A stretch of DNA of 64,000 nucleotides from Mariniblastus fucicola. GTDB lineage: Bacteria > Planctomycetota > Planctomycetia > Pirellulales > Pirellulaceae. Within the stretch, counting starts at the first letter, position 1, and each line of letters begins with the position of its first letter. The position numbers were made by a program, and so were the translations under genes. The notes under the pieces were generated by a model. The model was not told the origin of the DNA and searched no databases. It was given only the letters and a program-made list of their open reading frames with translations. Location: NCBI RefSeq assembly GCF_008087665.1, contig NZ_CP042912.1:2046001-2110000 (forward strand), in the 5' to 3' direction. Of the stretch, positions 17,574 to 29,730 are shown in pieces.

Positions 17574-19124
17574 CTAGTTCGTTTGCTCGGCGTCGTCACC
17601 CTTGGTCGCGGCAACTTCTTCCGAGTCGGAATCTTTCAGGTTCGCGGCTTCGCCTGAGGCATCCTCGGATCCGTCGGCAATCAAAACTTCGGCACCAACC
17701 GTCGGTTGTGCCAGAGGCGACACGACAACGGCGTCACCCGGTTTTAAGTCGCCTTCCTTAACACGCGCCACGATATTGACTTCCATTTTGCCCGTCTCAT
17801 CGTTCTCCCATTCGGATCGGTCGACTACCTCAACCGAGCTTCTCATCAGGCTATTGCCGCGTACAAACCAGACATCGCCGTTAGGTTGAAGGGCTCGTTC
17901 GCTGAACGTGAGCAAGTCATTGCCCAGATCAGCCGACGAGGTTTGAACTTCGATTCGACACTTCACGTACATGCCGCGAACCAGTGCCCGCGGTCCCGTT
18001 TTCGCCTGAATGACGGGTTTGGAGACGATGATTCGGCACGGCGTTGTCTTCGTAACCGGATCACGTCCGATGCCGCTGAATCGTTCCAAAACTCCCGACC
18101 AAACCACATCCGGTTCGGAAGCGTCATAGATTTGGACTTCGGTTCTCGGCAGCTGATAAATCGATTGGGCCGCTTCTTTGTCTTTCGAGTTCATCCGGAT
18201 CCAGTCCAGATCCGTCGTCGTCAGATTGCAGCGGACTTCAGAGACTTCTGTGTTCTCGAACTGGACCACCAACTCGCCCTGACGCACGAAGGCATCCTGC
18301 TGAACCGATTCGGCAACGATGACGCCGTCTGCAGGAGCGACGATTTTGGTGCGGCGAAGTTCCAGCTCGGCTCGGTTGAGTCGTTGTTGAGTGAAAGACT
18401 TTGCCGCGACTTGCGTTTCCCGGCTGGCGATCAAACTCTCAATCGCATTGGTGCGAGCCGTGACCTGAGCCTGGGCTGCGTTGACAGAGCTGCGAGCTTG
18501 ATCAAGTTCCGAGGGCGAGATCGCGCTGCCAAGTCGTTTTGATCGGTCGTACTCGCGGTTCTGGATTGTGTAATCCTGTTCCGCAATTTGAAGATTTCTT
18601 CTTTCGCCGGAAATTTGACGATCGATTTCATCGAGGCGTCGGTCGGCCTGCACAAGTTCCGCCCGGATCGTGGCAAGCTCAAGCTCGTACCCTTCCGGGT
18701 CTATTTGGATCAGCGGTGTGCCTTTTTTCACAAAATTACCGGCCAGGCACTCCGGATATTTTTTCAGGACGCGACCGTTCACTTCCGCGGCAACATTGAT
18801 CTCCCGGTGTGGGACGACGGTGCCGGAAACCAGCAGGTCGATCCCGCCGGCGTACTGGTCGACTTTCTGCAAAACGACTTGTGGCACGAGCGCCGTCGGA
18901 TCCTGCGATTCAGTCGGCTTGGCCAGTAAAATAAGCCCATAGCAACCTGCGGCAGCGCCAAGCAAAATTAATAAAGACAGCCCATAGCGCATCAGGCTGG
19001 GCAGGCTATCGCTTTTGGCGCGGCGCCGAACAGTAGCGTCCGGTGATGGCGCCGGAGCGGCGGTTTCAGAAGCCGGAGCTGATTCGTCAGCTGTTTTTTC
19101 CGGGTTGTTATGTTCCTCGGACAA
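17574..19124 (-). CDS. RND efflux periplasmic adaptor (membrane-fusion protein)
   Basis: A 516-residue HlyD/AcrA-like adaptor. A Ser/Ala/Pro-rich cytoplasmic tail precedes one transmembrane segment at about residues 42-68. The order is then: first lipoyl half (PHREINVAAEVNGRVLK), a coiled-coil hairpin at about 150-250, second lipoyl half (TKIVAPADGVIVAESV), and beta-barrel parts. The C terminus is unusually acidic (about the last 35 residues). The start appears to be TTG at 19124, with GAGG nine bases before it and no better codon in frame. It precedes the RND permease gene and bridges it to an outer-membrane channel encoded elsewhere. Confidence 0.88.
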   Translation of the reverse strand: MSEEHNNPEKTADESAPASETAAPAPSPDATVRRRAKSDSLPSLMRYGLSLLILLGAAAGCYGLILLAKPTESQDPTALVPQVVLQKVDQYAGGIDLLVSGTVVPHREINVAAEVNGRVLKKYPECLAGNFVKKGTPLIQIDPEGYELELATIRAELVQADRRLDEIDRQISGERRNLQIAEQDYTIQNREYDRSKRLGSAISPSELDQARSSVNAAQAQVTARTNAIESLIASRETQVAAKSFTQQRLNRAELELRRTKIVAPADGVIVAESVQQDAFVRQGELVVQFENTEVSEVRCNLTTTDLDWIRMNSKDKEAAQSIYQLPRTEVQIYDASEPDVVWSGVLERFSGIGRDPVTKTTPCRIIVSKPVIQAKTGPRALVRGMYVKCRIEVQTSSADLGNDLLTFSERALQPNGDVWFVRGNSLMRSSVEVVDRSEWENDETGKMEVNIVARVKEGDLKPGDAVVVSPLAQPTVGAEVLIADGSEDASGEAANLKDSDSEEVAATKGDDAEQTN

Positions 19125-19373
19125 TTCGGTTGGCCTCGCGATACCTTAAACTCAAAACAGGGTTTGTTACTTGTTACGTTGGGGTGTCAATCGTAGCAGC
19201 AAGGTCTGCGGTTGAAATATCGATTTGACCAATTGGGCAGTCTTGTAGAAAAATCACCCCAAAGCAGCTAAATTGGCGTCCAACGAAATGTGATTTTTCG
19301 AGTTTGGGATCTAGCCAGACTTTGATACCAAACCCTCACAAACACCGTTTGTTTCAAAATTTCAGGTACCGGA

Positions 19374-21635
19374 ATGAGCTCTAGCCAACGCGTACGAAAC
19401 TGGATTCCAGTTTTCGCAGTCTTCACCATCGTGAGCCTAATGGGCGACAGCGGTTACGCCCAGAATTCCAATTGGGCCAATTGGCGCGGTCCCGAACAGA
19501 ACGGGATCTCTCGCGAAACCAATCTGGTCGAGGATTGGTCGCTCGAACCGCAAAAGAACGTTGACTGGGTCGCTGACACCGGTGGACGTTGCACACCGAT
19601 CGTGCTCAATGGGCGCATCTATCTGAATTGCCGCACAAAAGACGATTTCAACGATCCGGAAGAAAAGATCCACTCGCAGGAGCAGGTTGTCTGTTGGGCG
19701 GAAGATGGAACTGAGTTATGGCGGGATGAGTTCAACGTTTTCAAAACAGACATTCCATCACCGCGAGTCGGTTGGGCTGCGATGTGCGGCGACGAAGAAA
19801 CGGGCTACGTTTATTCGCACTCCGTCGGCGGTTTGCTGAAGTGTTATTCTCCCGATGGCGAAATCGTGTGGGAGAAAAGCCTGTTTGAAGAGTACGGGAA
19901 AATTTCCGGCTACGGCGGACGTACACAGACTCCGATCATCGACGAAGACCGTTTGATCGTCAGCTTTCTGGCAACCAACTGGGGCGACACCAAAGGCCCG
20001 GCACCGAAACACTACTACTACGCGTTCGACAAAAAAACCGGTTCGCTGCAATGGGTTTCTGCTCCCGGTGGAGCACCGAAGGATACAAACTACTCGGCTC
20101 CTGTCGTGGCCGTGGTCAAAGGACAGCGAATGCTGATCGGCGGAAACGCGGACGGCGGAATCTACGCGATGAATGCTCGTACCGGAAAACCGATTTGGGG
20201 ATTCCGTATGTCACTTCGCGGACTCAATACAACTCCAGTTGTTGTTGGCGACAAAGTTTTCATCTCTCACGGTGAAGACAATATCGACAACCAGGAATTC
20301 GGCCGGGTCCAGTGTATCGATGCGACTGGAACCGGTGACGTGACCGACACGCACAGCGTTTGGCGTGAGGACGGCATCAAAGCCGGTTACACTGCCCTGC
20401 TCTCTCATGACGGAATGCTCTTCGTCGTTGCCGACATCGGAAACATGATCTGCTACGACTGCGAAACCGGAAAACGACTTTGGGAGCACGACCTTGGTAC
20501 GGTCGGAAAAGGCTCACCAGTTTGGGCCGATGGGAAGATTTACGCGACCGAAGTCAACGGCCATATGCACATCCTCAAGCCTTCTCGCGAAGGTTGCGAG
20601 TCGCTTTCGAAAGTCAAAATCAAGTCGGCTGGTGAGGGAATTGGCGACGACGAAATCTACGCGTCTCCGGCAATTGCCAACGGTCGCGTCTATCTTGTAA
20701 CTCGTGATCGCACGATTTGCATTCACGATAAATCCAAAGAAGTCGTCATCGGCGAGCCAAAAGCTTTGCCTGAAGAAACGCCAGCGGGTAGCGAAATTGA
20801 CATGATTCAACTTCGCCCCTACGAGGTCATTCTCGACGCTGGCAAGTCGCAAGACTTTGAAGTTTGTGCGTTTGATGCCAACGGTCGACTGATCAAGAAA
20901 ATGCCGGCCGCGGAACTGAAGATCGGAGAAACTTTGACCGGTTTGACGACCAGCGGCGCAACGCTGACTTGTCCGAGCGATGTTTCGACGGAATTGGCTG
21001 GAACGATCACGACTGAGGTCGAAGGTAAAACCGCGACGGCTCGTATTCGTGTCTTCAACCCGTCGACCGTTTGGAAGTGGGACTTCGAAGGTTACAAAGG
21101 CGTCAAAGTTCCGCCAACGTGGGTTCGTGCTCACATCAAGATTAAGCCGTTCGATCTTAACGGCAACACGGTCATGAAAGTCACCGGTGGTGCGGAAGCC
21201 AAAGGGCGTCCAAGCCATAACATTTCGATCGGCCCTCCGGACATGAAGGACTTCACCCTTCAAGCTGACGTGATGATGACCGAACAGCGTCGCCAATTGG
21301 CAAGCGTTGGTCTGACCGCGAATCGATACGATCTGTACCTTAAAGGGAACGTTGGCAAGCTTCAGGTTCGCTCGTGGCCGCCGCACTTGCGGATGGCACA
21401 GACGATGAAGTTCCCAAGCGATCCGGACGTTTGGTACACGATGAAGATGAAGGTCGAAACGACGGATGACGAAGCAACGATCTACGGGAAAGTCTGGCTG
21501 CGTGACTCGGAAGAGCCAGCTGACTGGTCGATCGTCGCGACGGATCCTCATCCGAACCAAACTGGTTCGCCCGGCCTGATCTTTTACGCTCAGGCAGACT
21601 GCTTCTTCGATAACGTCGTGTTGACGAAAGAGTAA
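19374..21635 (+). CDS. Secreted PQQ-type beta-propeller protein with C-terminal jelly-roll-like domain
   Basis: A 753-residue exported protein: signal peptide in residues 1-29 (cleavage after GYAQ likely), then an eight-bladed PQQ-like propeller from about 35 to 460 with repeated Trp-containing blade motifs (NWRGPEQNGIS, VWREDGIKAGY, RLWEHDLG). After a spacer with an Ig-like stretch comes a C-terminal beta-sandwich region (about 590-753) resembling the DUF1080/concanavalin-like domains common in planctomycetes. Typical PQQ-dehydrogenase catalytic residues are not evident, so it is better seen as a binding or scaffold protein than an enzyme. A shorter propeller paralogue lies directly downstream. 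Confidence 0.8.
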   Translation: MSSSQRVRNWIPVFAVFTIVSLMGDSGYAQNSNWANWRGPEQNGISRETNLVEDWSLEPQKNVDWVADTGGRCTPIVLNGRIYLNCRTKDDFNDPEEKIHSQEQVVCWAEDGTELWRDEFNVFKTDIPSPRVGWAAMCGDEETGYVYSHSVGGLLKCYSPDGEIVWEKSLFEEYGKISGYGGRTQTPIIDEDRLIVSFLATNWGDTKGPAPKHYYYAFDKKTGSLQWVSAPGGAPKDTNYSAPVVAVVKGQRMLIGGNADGGIYAMNARTGKPIWGFRMSLRGLNTTPVVVGDKVFISHGEDNIDNQEFGRVQCIDATGTGDVTDTHSVWREDGIKAGYTALLSHDGMLFVVADIGNMICYDCETGKRLWEHDLGTVGKGSPVWADGKIYATEVNGHMHILKPSREGCESLSKVKIKSAGEGIGDDEIYASPAIANGRVYLVTRDRTICIHDKSKEVVIGEPKALPEETPAGSEIDMIQLRPYEVILDAGKSQDFEVCAFDANGRLIKKMPAAELKIGETLTGLTTSGATLTCPSDVSTELAGTITTEVEGKTATARIRVFNPSTVWKWDFEGYKGVKVPPTWVRAHIKIKPFDLNGNTVMKVTGGAEAKGRPSHNISIGPPDMKDFTLQADVMMTEQRRQLASVGLTANRYDLYLKGNVGKLQVRSWPPHLRMAQTMKFPSDPDVWYTMKMKVETTDDEATIYGKVWLRDSEEPADWSIVATDPHPNQTGSPGLIFYAQADCFFDNVVLTKE

Positions 21636-21673
21636 GCTATTTCGTGGTTGCTGCTTCTGGCGGCAACCATTTT

Positions 21674-21699
21674 GGTGGCATGGGCTTATGCCTGTGATC
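21674..21699. repeat. Dispersed palindromic repeat copy
   Basis: GGTGGCATGGGCTTATGCCT followed by GTGATC is the reverse orientation of the element also found at 50281-50308 and 50388-50417. It lies in the gap between the two propeller genes. The core AGGC/GCCT arms make it a short hairpin. Confidence 0.7.
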
Positions 21700-21740
21700 T
21701 CATCGAACCGACAGGTTGCTGTCGTTGAACCGAATTCCAA

Positions 21741-21769
21741 TGCGGCGGTGTAAAGCCGCCACCACGACC
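21741..21769. repeat. Second dispersed repeat type (GCGGCGG...CCGCCACCACGA)
   Basis: TGCGGCGG and CCGCCACCACGA flank a short loop. A near copy with the same outer bases is at 50350-50375, and in both places a copy of the other repeat type lies within 70 bases. This suggests a shared intergenic element made of two palindromes. Confidence 0.65.
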
Positions 21770-21800
21770 AAGCACATCAATGCCAATCAGGATACTCACA

Positions 21801-23333
21801 ATGAAAGCCAACGCTTTTCAATTATCGCTCGCCATTGCTCTTGCCGCCCTGTTTGCCTCAACGGCGTCCGCCCAGAAAAAGGACTGGCCGATGTGGGGTG
21901 GAACGATTGACCGAAACATGGTCGCTGAAATCGAAGGTGGCGTTTCCTACGATTTCGACATGGAAAAAGGAAAAAACGTCGTTTGGTCTCAGGGCATTGG
22001 CTCGCAGACTTACGGTAATCCGGTCGTCGCTGACGGGAAAGTCTACGTCGGAACCAACAACGGTGGCGGTTTCCGTCCCAAGCATCCGGCCGAACAGGAC
22101 AAAGGAATCCTGTTGTGCTTCGATGAAAAATCGGGCGAGTTTCAGTGGCAGTTGACGCGTGAGAAACTTCCTTCTGGCCGCGTAAACGATTGGCCGCTGC
22201 AGGGGATTTGCTCCACACCCGTCATCGAAGGCGATCGACTTTGGGTCGTCACTAACCGCTGCGAATTGATGTGCATCGACACAAAAGGGTTCGCTGACGG
22301 CAAGAACGATGGCATTCAGGACGAAGTCGACAACGAAGTCGGCGATGCGGACATTGTCTGGAACATCGACATGATGGGCGACGAGCTTGGCGTGTTCCCG
22401 CACAACCTCGCGACCAGTTCTCCACTCGTTCACGGCGACAATATTTATCTGCTGACGTCGAACGGCGTCGACGAAGCTCACCTCGAAGTTCCTTCACCAC
22501 GTGCTCCCTGTTTTCTTTGCGTCAACAAGAACACTGGCGAAATCGTCTGGGAAGCCGGTCAGCCTGGCGATGCAATTCTTCACGGGCAGTGGGGTTCGCC
22601 TTCGGTCGGTGTTGTTAATGGCAAAACACAGGTTTACTTTCCTGGTGGCGACGGTTGGTTGTATGCCCTCGACGCTGACACTGGCGAAGAGATTTGGAAG
22701 TTTGACCTGAATCCGAAAAACACAACATGGGAACTCGGCGGTGCTGGACTTCGAAACAGCGTCATCGCTTCTCCTGTCTTTTACGAGAACAGCGTCATCC
22801 TTGCCGTTGGTCAGGATCCGGAGCATGGTGAAGGCGTTGGCCACTTGTGGCGCGTCGATGCAACGAAGACCGGCGATGTCAGTTCTGAGCTTGGTGAGAT
22901 CGCAACCGAGGGGAAACCGAATCCAAACTCGGGCGTCATCTGGCACTACGGTGGTGCGGATCCTGAGCATGAAGACGAAGCCATGTTCCGCCGCACAATG
23001 TCAACTGTCGCGATCAAGGATGGTTTGTTGTTTGCTGCCGACCTGAGCGGTTTCGTTCACTGTCTTGATTTTGCGACTGGCGAGCGACATTGGGTTCACG
23101 ATTTGCTTTCCGGAGTTTGGGGATCGCCTGTGATCGTCGACGGTAAAGTGTTCATCGGCAACGAAGACGGAACGCTGACCGTGTTCAAGGCTTCACCGGA
23201 AAAGGCAGAAGTATTGGCTGAGATCAGCACGACGAATTACTCATCGATCTACAGCACGCCAACTTTCGCCAATGGAAAGTTGTTCCTCAGCGACCGTGCT
23301 CGGCTGTACTGCATCGACGTGCAAGCCAAATAA
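21801..23333 (+). CDS. Secreted PQQ-type beta-propeller protein
   Basis: The 510-residue protein has a signal peptide (about residues 1-25, ending FASTASA) and PQQ-like propeller blades over almost the whole length, with repeated motifs such as [16 protein letters not shown] and [18 protein letters not shown]. It starts like its neighbour with a tryptophan-rich [14 protein letters not shown] blade, so the two are paralogues, but it lacks the C-terminal domain. ATG 21801 has AGGA upstream; an earlier in-frame ATG would push the signal peptide inward. Function is probably ligand binding or assembly outside the cytoplasm. A strong terminator follows. Confidence 0.82.
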   Translation: MKANAFQLSLAIALAALFASTASAQKKDWPMWGGTIDRNMVAEIEGGVSYDFDMEKGKNVVWSQGIGSQTYGNPVVADGKVYVGTNNGGGFRPKHPAEQDKGILLCFDEKSGEFQWQLTREKLPSGRVNDWPLQGICSTPVIEGDRLWVVTNRCELMCIDTKGFADGKNDGIQDEVDNEVGDADIVWNIDMMGDELGVFPHNLATSSPLVHGDNIYLLTSNGVDEAHLEVPSPRAPCFLCVNKNTGEIVWEAGQPGDAILHGQWGSPSVGVVNGKTQVYFPGGDGWLYALDADTGEEIWKFDLNPKNTTWELGGAGLRNSVIASPVFYENSVILAVGQDPEHGEGVGHLWRVDATKTGDVSSELGEIATEGKPNPNSGVIWHYGGADPEHEDEAMFRRTMSTVAIKDGLLFAADLSGFVHCLDFATGERHWVHDLLSGVWGSPVIVDGKVFIGNEDGTLTVFKASPEKAEVLAEISTTNYSSIYSTPTFANGKLFLSDRARLYCIDVQAK

Positions 23334-23358
23334 CGTCTGCTTCGCTTAGAAATGTTCA

Positions 23359-23394
23359 AACGCCGTGTCGCTGATTCGCGACACGGCGTTTTTT
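23359..23394 (+). terminator. Rho-independent terminator after the propeller genes
   Basis: AACGCCGTGTCGC at 23359-23371 pairs perfectly with its complement at 23378-23390 around a 6-base loop, and the run TTTTTT follows at 23389-23394. It lies 26 bases after the second propeller stop codon and 54 bases before the end of the leftward thioredoxin-like gene. Confidence 0.9.
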
Positions 23395-23447
23395 CGTGCT
23401 GCTGTTGATGGAAAATGTGCTCTGGCCATCGCCGGCGCGCGTTTCAA

Positions 23448-24560
23448 CTATTTCCGTTTGGCGACCAGCGATTCGAGGTAAGCTTCGAGTTCCGCTTTGA
23501 TCTTTTCGTCCGCTTTCTCCACCGCTTCGGTTTGAACTTCGATCGCTTCTTCAAGGTTGCCCTCGAGTTCAGCGATATGAGCCAAGGTGTCGAGCGACGC
23601 GGCCGAACGTTCTGCTTTCACCGAAAGGTCAATTGCGGTGCGGGCCAGTTCAAGAATTTCCGGCTTCAGTTCAGCACCTTTCTCGGTCGCACTCACAACG
23701 CTCCAAGCCATGCTGTTCATCATCGTTGCATCCTTGAAGTGCTCCTTCGCGATGTTCTTGAAATCCTTTTCGGTTCGGCGAAGGCCGTTCTCCAGGCAAA
23801 TTTCGAGGCCTTTCAACTGCCACTGCTGACGGTCGCGGCCCTCGTAGTCCTTCACCATCTTGAAAATCTGGTTGACTGCCAGATTGTGTTTGTTCTCCTT
23901 GATGTGCTTTGCGATTTCTTTCTTGTTTCGCTTGAGCCGGTAGTTGCGTTCAAACGTTTCCTTGAACGCGTCGCGATCCCAGGTGCCTTCCACAACCTGC
24001 TCCAAAGGTCCATCGATTCTGGTTGGGTAACCGATCCACTCAACATGCCCGGTTTTGCCAATGATGAACGCGCTGGGAATTCCCGTCTGACCCGCGGCGC
24101 GAAAGATTTCCTTTCTCACCGAGCCATCCGGATCGCAGGTCAGGCAGTATTTCGATGTTAGCTCTGCGAACGTTTCCGGCGAATCCTTCTTTGCCCTCTT
24201 GGGAAGGAACACTTCCACCTCTTTCAGCTTTTCGCTGGAGACGCTGATGACCTGAACTCCTTGCTCGGCATACTTTTCAGCGACTTCGCTGATGTGCGGA
24301 ATCGCGCGTCGACAAGGACCGCACCAAGTCGCCCAAAACTCAACCACATAAACATTCCCCTTCTTGAATCGTTTTACCTCTTCGAAACCGTCCGGCATCG
24401 AAAGCCAATGTTCGATGTCCAGTTTTGGAGCTTTGGATCCAACGGAAAGCTTGGGGCGATTCTCGTTAGCGTACGAATCGTTCGCCAGGAATAAAGAATG
24501 GAAACCAAGGGCGGCGACCAAGCCGGTAATGAGAAAACTTGACGGGCGAAAACAGTTCAT
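23448..24560 (-). CDS. Exported TlpA/redoxin-like thioredoxin-fold protein with helical C-terminal domain
   Basis: A 370-residue protein with a signal peptide at about residues 1-31 and a thioredoxin-fold domain at about 40-180. The redox motif is WCGPC (C80 and C83) within VEFWATWCGPCRRAIPHIS, typical of TlpA/ResA-type disulphide reductases. After it, a helical region (about 200-370) rich in Ala, Glu and Lys with TPR-like spacing may bind a partner. It likely acts on thiols of exported proteins. It is divergent from acetyl-CoA synthetase and convergent with the propeller genes. Confidence 0.85.
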   Translation of the reverse strand: MNCFRPSSFLITGLVAALGFHSLFLANDSYANENRPKLSVGSKAPKLDIEHWLSMPDGFEEVKRFKKGNVYVVEFWATWCGPCRRAIPHISEVAEKYAEQGVQVISVSSEKLKEVEVFLPKRAKKDSPETFAELTSKYCLTCDPDGSVRKEIFRAAGQTGIPSAFIIGKTGHVEWIGYPTRIDGPLEQVVEGTWDRDAFKETFERNYRLKRNKKEIAKHIKENKHNLAVNQIFKMVKDYEGRDRQQWQLKGLEICLENGLRRTEKDFKNIAKEHFKDATMMNSMAWSVVSATEKGAELKPEILELARTAIDLSVKAERSAASLDTLAHIAELEGNLEEAIEVQTEAVEKADEKIKAELEAYLESLVAKRK

Positions 24561-24741
24561 CGATCAATCCTCTAAACGGAAGTAGTTTGCGGGAGAGCTT
24601 TGCGTATCCACAATCGGGGCAGCACCATACTACCATCACCGAAGCCCGGGAATCAAAGTCAGGTTGCTGCGAAAGTTGTCCGAATCGGCTAAACTGGACC
24701 TGTCCACCAAACGCCACCAAATTCCTCGCGGAGCAAAATAC

Positions 24742-26692
<1,951 letters not shown>

Positions 26693-26703
<11 letters not shown>

Positions 26704-27703
26704 CACAGGTTTCAACTGCATCGCGGCTGTCCTGCTGATGCTGTTCTGTTCGACAGCCGTGGACGCTCAATCGTCTGCTGTGAAATCCGTGCTTCCGCAC
26801 ACCGTCAAGATTGTCGGCAGCGGAGGAATGCGGGGACTGGAAGCCTACCAGTCCGGCATTCTCATCTCCAGCGAAGGACATGTTCTGACCGCCTGGAGCT
26901 ATGTGCTGGATTCCGCATCGACTGTCACGACCAACGACGGCGAACGATTCCAGTGCAAGTTGCTGGGCTATGACGCGAAACTGGAAATCGCAGTCGTGAA
27001 AATCGACGCGGAAGGTTTGCCGCATGTCGATCTCGCCAGCGCCGTCGACCCCGCGATCGGGACTCCGATTCTCGCCTTTTGCAACTGCTACGGCGTCGCC
27101 ACGGGTGACGAACCGGTCAGCGTTCAACGCGGTGTTGTTTCCGCCAAAACAAAACTCGCTGCCAAACGAGGGTCCTGGCAAATTCCATACACCGACGACG
27201 TTTTTATCCTCGACGCCATCACCAGCAACCCGGGCTCGGCCGGAGGAATGGTTTGTGACGTCCGTGGCAGACCAGTTGGCTTGATTGGCAAAGAGTCACA
27301 GGACGCCAGGACCGGATTGTGGCTGAGCTATGCGATTCCGTTTTCCAAACTGACCGAATCCGTCAATCGGATCCTCGACGGCAAAAATCTTCAGGAACAA
27401 AACATGACCTCGCGCCGAACGGCCGAGCCACTGGACCCGCAGTTGCTCGGTTTTGCTTTGGTGCCGGAGGTCCTCAATCGAACTCCGCCCTACATTGAGT
27501 TTGTGCGTGAAAAAACGGTCGCGTTCCGGGCCGGTTTGCTGGCTGACGATCTGGTTATCGAGATCAACGGTTTGCCAACCGCGTCGTGTCGTGACGTTGC
27601 CAAACGCCTCGGTCAGGTCGATCGCGATTCTCCGGTCACGATCACAATTCAGCGCGGCAGCGAATTCCTTACGGTTACGATGTCGCTTCTGGAGTCCAAT
27701 TGA
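26693..27703 (+). CDS. Exported HtrA-like pseudoprotease with PDZ domain
   Basis: A 336-residue protein with a signal peptide (residues 1-26), a trypsin-like HtrA/DegP domain (about 30-235) and one PDZ domain (about 250-333). The fold motifs align closely to HtrA, but the triad does not: the His position in LTAWSYVL is S69, the Asp position in KLEIAVVKI is E98, and the Ser position in NPGSAGGMV is A183. Proteolysis is therefore unlikely and a binding or scaffold role is inferred. ATG 26693 overlaps the end of acs by 11 bases; its own stop overlaps the next gene by four. A possible use of S182 instead of position 183 cannot be ruled out. Confidence 0.8.
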
Positions 27704-29625
27704 AATCGATCCTTTCAACTTTGCTCGCAACCGGATTGACTTTCGTTTTCGCGATTACTTGCGTCGCGCAGGATGAAGCGGTTAAAGCTTCCGCGGCAGC
27801 GATCCGCTACGCTTCTCAATCTGTCGTTCAGATCGACACCGTCGGCGGGCTGACTCCGCAAGGCCAGTCGCGATCGACGGCTGCTTTTTCCGGGACCGTC
27901 GTGTCGGCAGACGGCTTGATCGTCACCGCCAGCTACAACTTGCTCCACCAACCGGCCAGCGTTTTCGTCAAGTTTCCAGCTGCTGATGGTGAAAGACCTG
28001 ACGCTACCGAACGCGTGGCGGCAGAGATCGTTGCCACGGATTCCAGCCGTAACCTGACGCTGTTGAAAATCGACCGAGACGAAATGGTTCCGATTACGTT
28101 CGCGAACGAGACCAGCGTTCGCGTCGGTGAGCGGGCGATTGCGATTGGAAAAAGCGTTTCGATGCGAGACGCAAATGTCTCTTTCGGGATCGTGAGTGCC
28201 AAAGGCAGGATTTGGAACCGGGCCACTCAAACCGATGCCAAAATTTCACGTCAAAACTATGGCGGGCCGCTCGTCACGCTTTCCGGACAGGCCATTGGGA
28301 TTCTCGTTCCGATGCAGCACAGTAGCTCGGAAGTTGCCGCAGGATCGCAGTGGTACGATTCAGGCATCGGTTTCGCCGCGAACGTCGATGCGGAGTCAGA
28401 TGCGTTCAAGCGATTTCTTGGTGGTGAATCGCTGCGAGCCGGACTGATTGGAGTGTCGTTTGAAGGCCAGGACGAGAACGCGGATCCGGCCAAAGTTTCT
28501 TTTTGTCTACCGACTTCACCGGCTGGCAAAGCGGGTTTGAAAGTCGGCGACACGATCGTAAAAGCCGCAGGAAAGCTGATCGTTCGGCAGGCGCAATTCA
28601 AACACTTGATCGGCCCACTGTACGAAAAAGAAACGCTTTCCGTCGTCGTTGAACGAGACGGTAAAACTCTGGAATTCGGGATTGAACTGGCTGGCGAGAT
28701 TGACCCCTACGTCGAGCCAGAGTTTGGCGTTCTGTTGCGGCTGGCCACAGAAGTTCCAATCATCGAGACTGTCATTCCCGAGTCTCCTGCCGCGGAAGCG
28801 GAACTGAAATCCGAGGACGTGATCACGAAAGTTAACGATGCGGAAATCGCTTCGGCTGACGAGTTCCGTGAAGCTCATAGGCAGCTGGTTGTTGGCGAGC
28901 CAATCAGCCTTGAGGTAGAGCGCGCGGGAAAATCCATCGAGTTGTCGCTCACACCGCGCCGACAACTGGCTGATATTTTGAAAACTGTACCGTTGCGGAA
29001 CACGGGTGCGGCACGCGAATTCGAATCGATTGAGATTGCCGTCGCGGAAGGATCCAATAAATGTCTCGCTTTCGTGCCCCAGTCAGATGACGCGGATGAA
29101 GAGGATGCCGAATCGAAACGTCCTCAACCTCCAGTGCTGGTTTGGGTGCCTTCGCCCGGGCCAGTCGATGCGAAAGCCATGTTTCGGAAATTCGAAAACT
29201 TTTGCTCGACGAACGATGCGCTTGTCCTGATCCCGCAGTCGGTCGATCCGGAGAAATGGCTTCCGGATGACGCGTCCGTGATCGCGAAAGCTCTGGATCG
29301 ACTCGCCCAGCGTGCTTCTTTTGATCCGCGTCGGGTCGCAATTGCGGGCAAAGGCCCGGGCGGCGAAATGGCGTTGCTGACTGCATTTTCCAATCGAAAG
29401 TTGTTCGCGGGCGTCGCCATGATCGATGCCGAACTTTCGACCAGCCAGCCAAACCTGCAGTCTCTCCCGTCGACAAAGTTGCATCTGATGGTGCTTGGCG
29501 CCGAGGGCAACCAGGAGAGCATTCAGTTCTTTCGCGAGAAGGGATTTTCGATTTTCGAAGATCCGAGTTCAGCCAATGCCCTCGAGCGGTTGGCGATTTG
29601 GCTCAGAACGCTCGATCGACTGTAA
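27700..29625 (+). CDS. Exported HtrA-like pseudoprotease with two PDZ domains and C-terminal hydrolase-like domain
   Basis: A 641-residue protein starting with TTG inside a TTGA overlap with the previous stop. It has a signal peptide (about 1-24), an HtrA-like domain (about 30-240), two PDZ domains (about 245-335 and 340-430), and a C-terminal alpha/beta-hydrolase-like region (about 445-640) with VAIAGKGPGGEMALL in the place of the nucleophile elbow, where Gly replaces the expected Ser. The protease triad is replaced as well: Y79 for His, N118 for Asp, and Y187 for Ser in RQNYGGPL. Both catalytic modules thus look inactive. It pairs with the preceding gene as a likely two-subunit binding system. 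Confidence 0.78.
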   Translation: MKSILSTLLATGLTFVFAITCVAQDEAVKASAAAIRYASQSVVQIDTVGGLTPQGQSRSTAAFSGTVVSADGLIVTASYNLLHQPASVFVKFPAADGERPDATERVAAEIVATDSSRNLTLLKIDRDEMVPITFANETSVRVGERAIAIGKSVSMRDANVSFGIVSAKGRIWNRATQTDAKISRQNYGGPLVTLSGQAIGILVPMQHSSSEVAAGSQWYDSGIGFAANVDAESDAFKRFLGGESLRAGLIGVSFEGQDENADPAKVSFCLPTSPAGKAGLKVGDTIVKAAGKLIVRQAQFKHLIGPLYEKETLSVVVERDGKTLEFGIELAGEIDPYVEPEFGVLLRLATEVPIIETVIPESPAAEAELKSEDVITKVNDAEIASADEFREAHRQLVVGEPISLEVERAGKSIELSLTPRRQLADILKTVPLRNTGAAREFESIEIAVAEGSNKCLAFVPQSDDADEEDAESKRPQPPVLVWVPSPGPVDAKAMFRKFENFCSTNDALVLIPQSVDPEKWLPDDASVIAKALDRLAQRASFDPRRVAIAGKGPGGEMALLTAFSNRKLFAGVAMIDAELSTSQPNLQSLPSTKLHLMVLGAEGNQESIQFFREKGFSIFEDPSSANALERLAIWLRTLDRL

Positions 29626-29730
29626 GCCACCTTTCCCATTGCGGCAGTCGTCTTTCGTTACACAATCGAGCCCCGCAATCATGCGCAGCGAGTCGACAAT
29701 TGACTGTCGTTGCGACGTGATGCTGACACG

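Noticed and set aside
20514-21740. 408-codon leftward frame opposite the first propeller gene
   Set aside because: It is a by-product of codon bias in the real gene; no domain or ribosome site.
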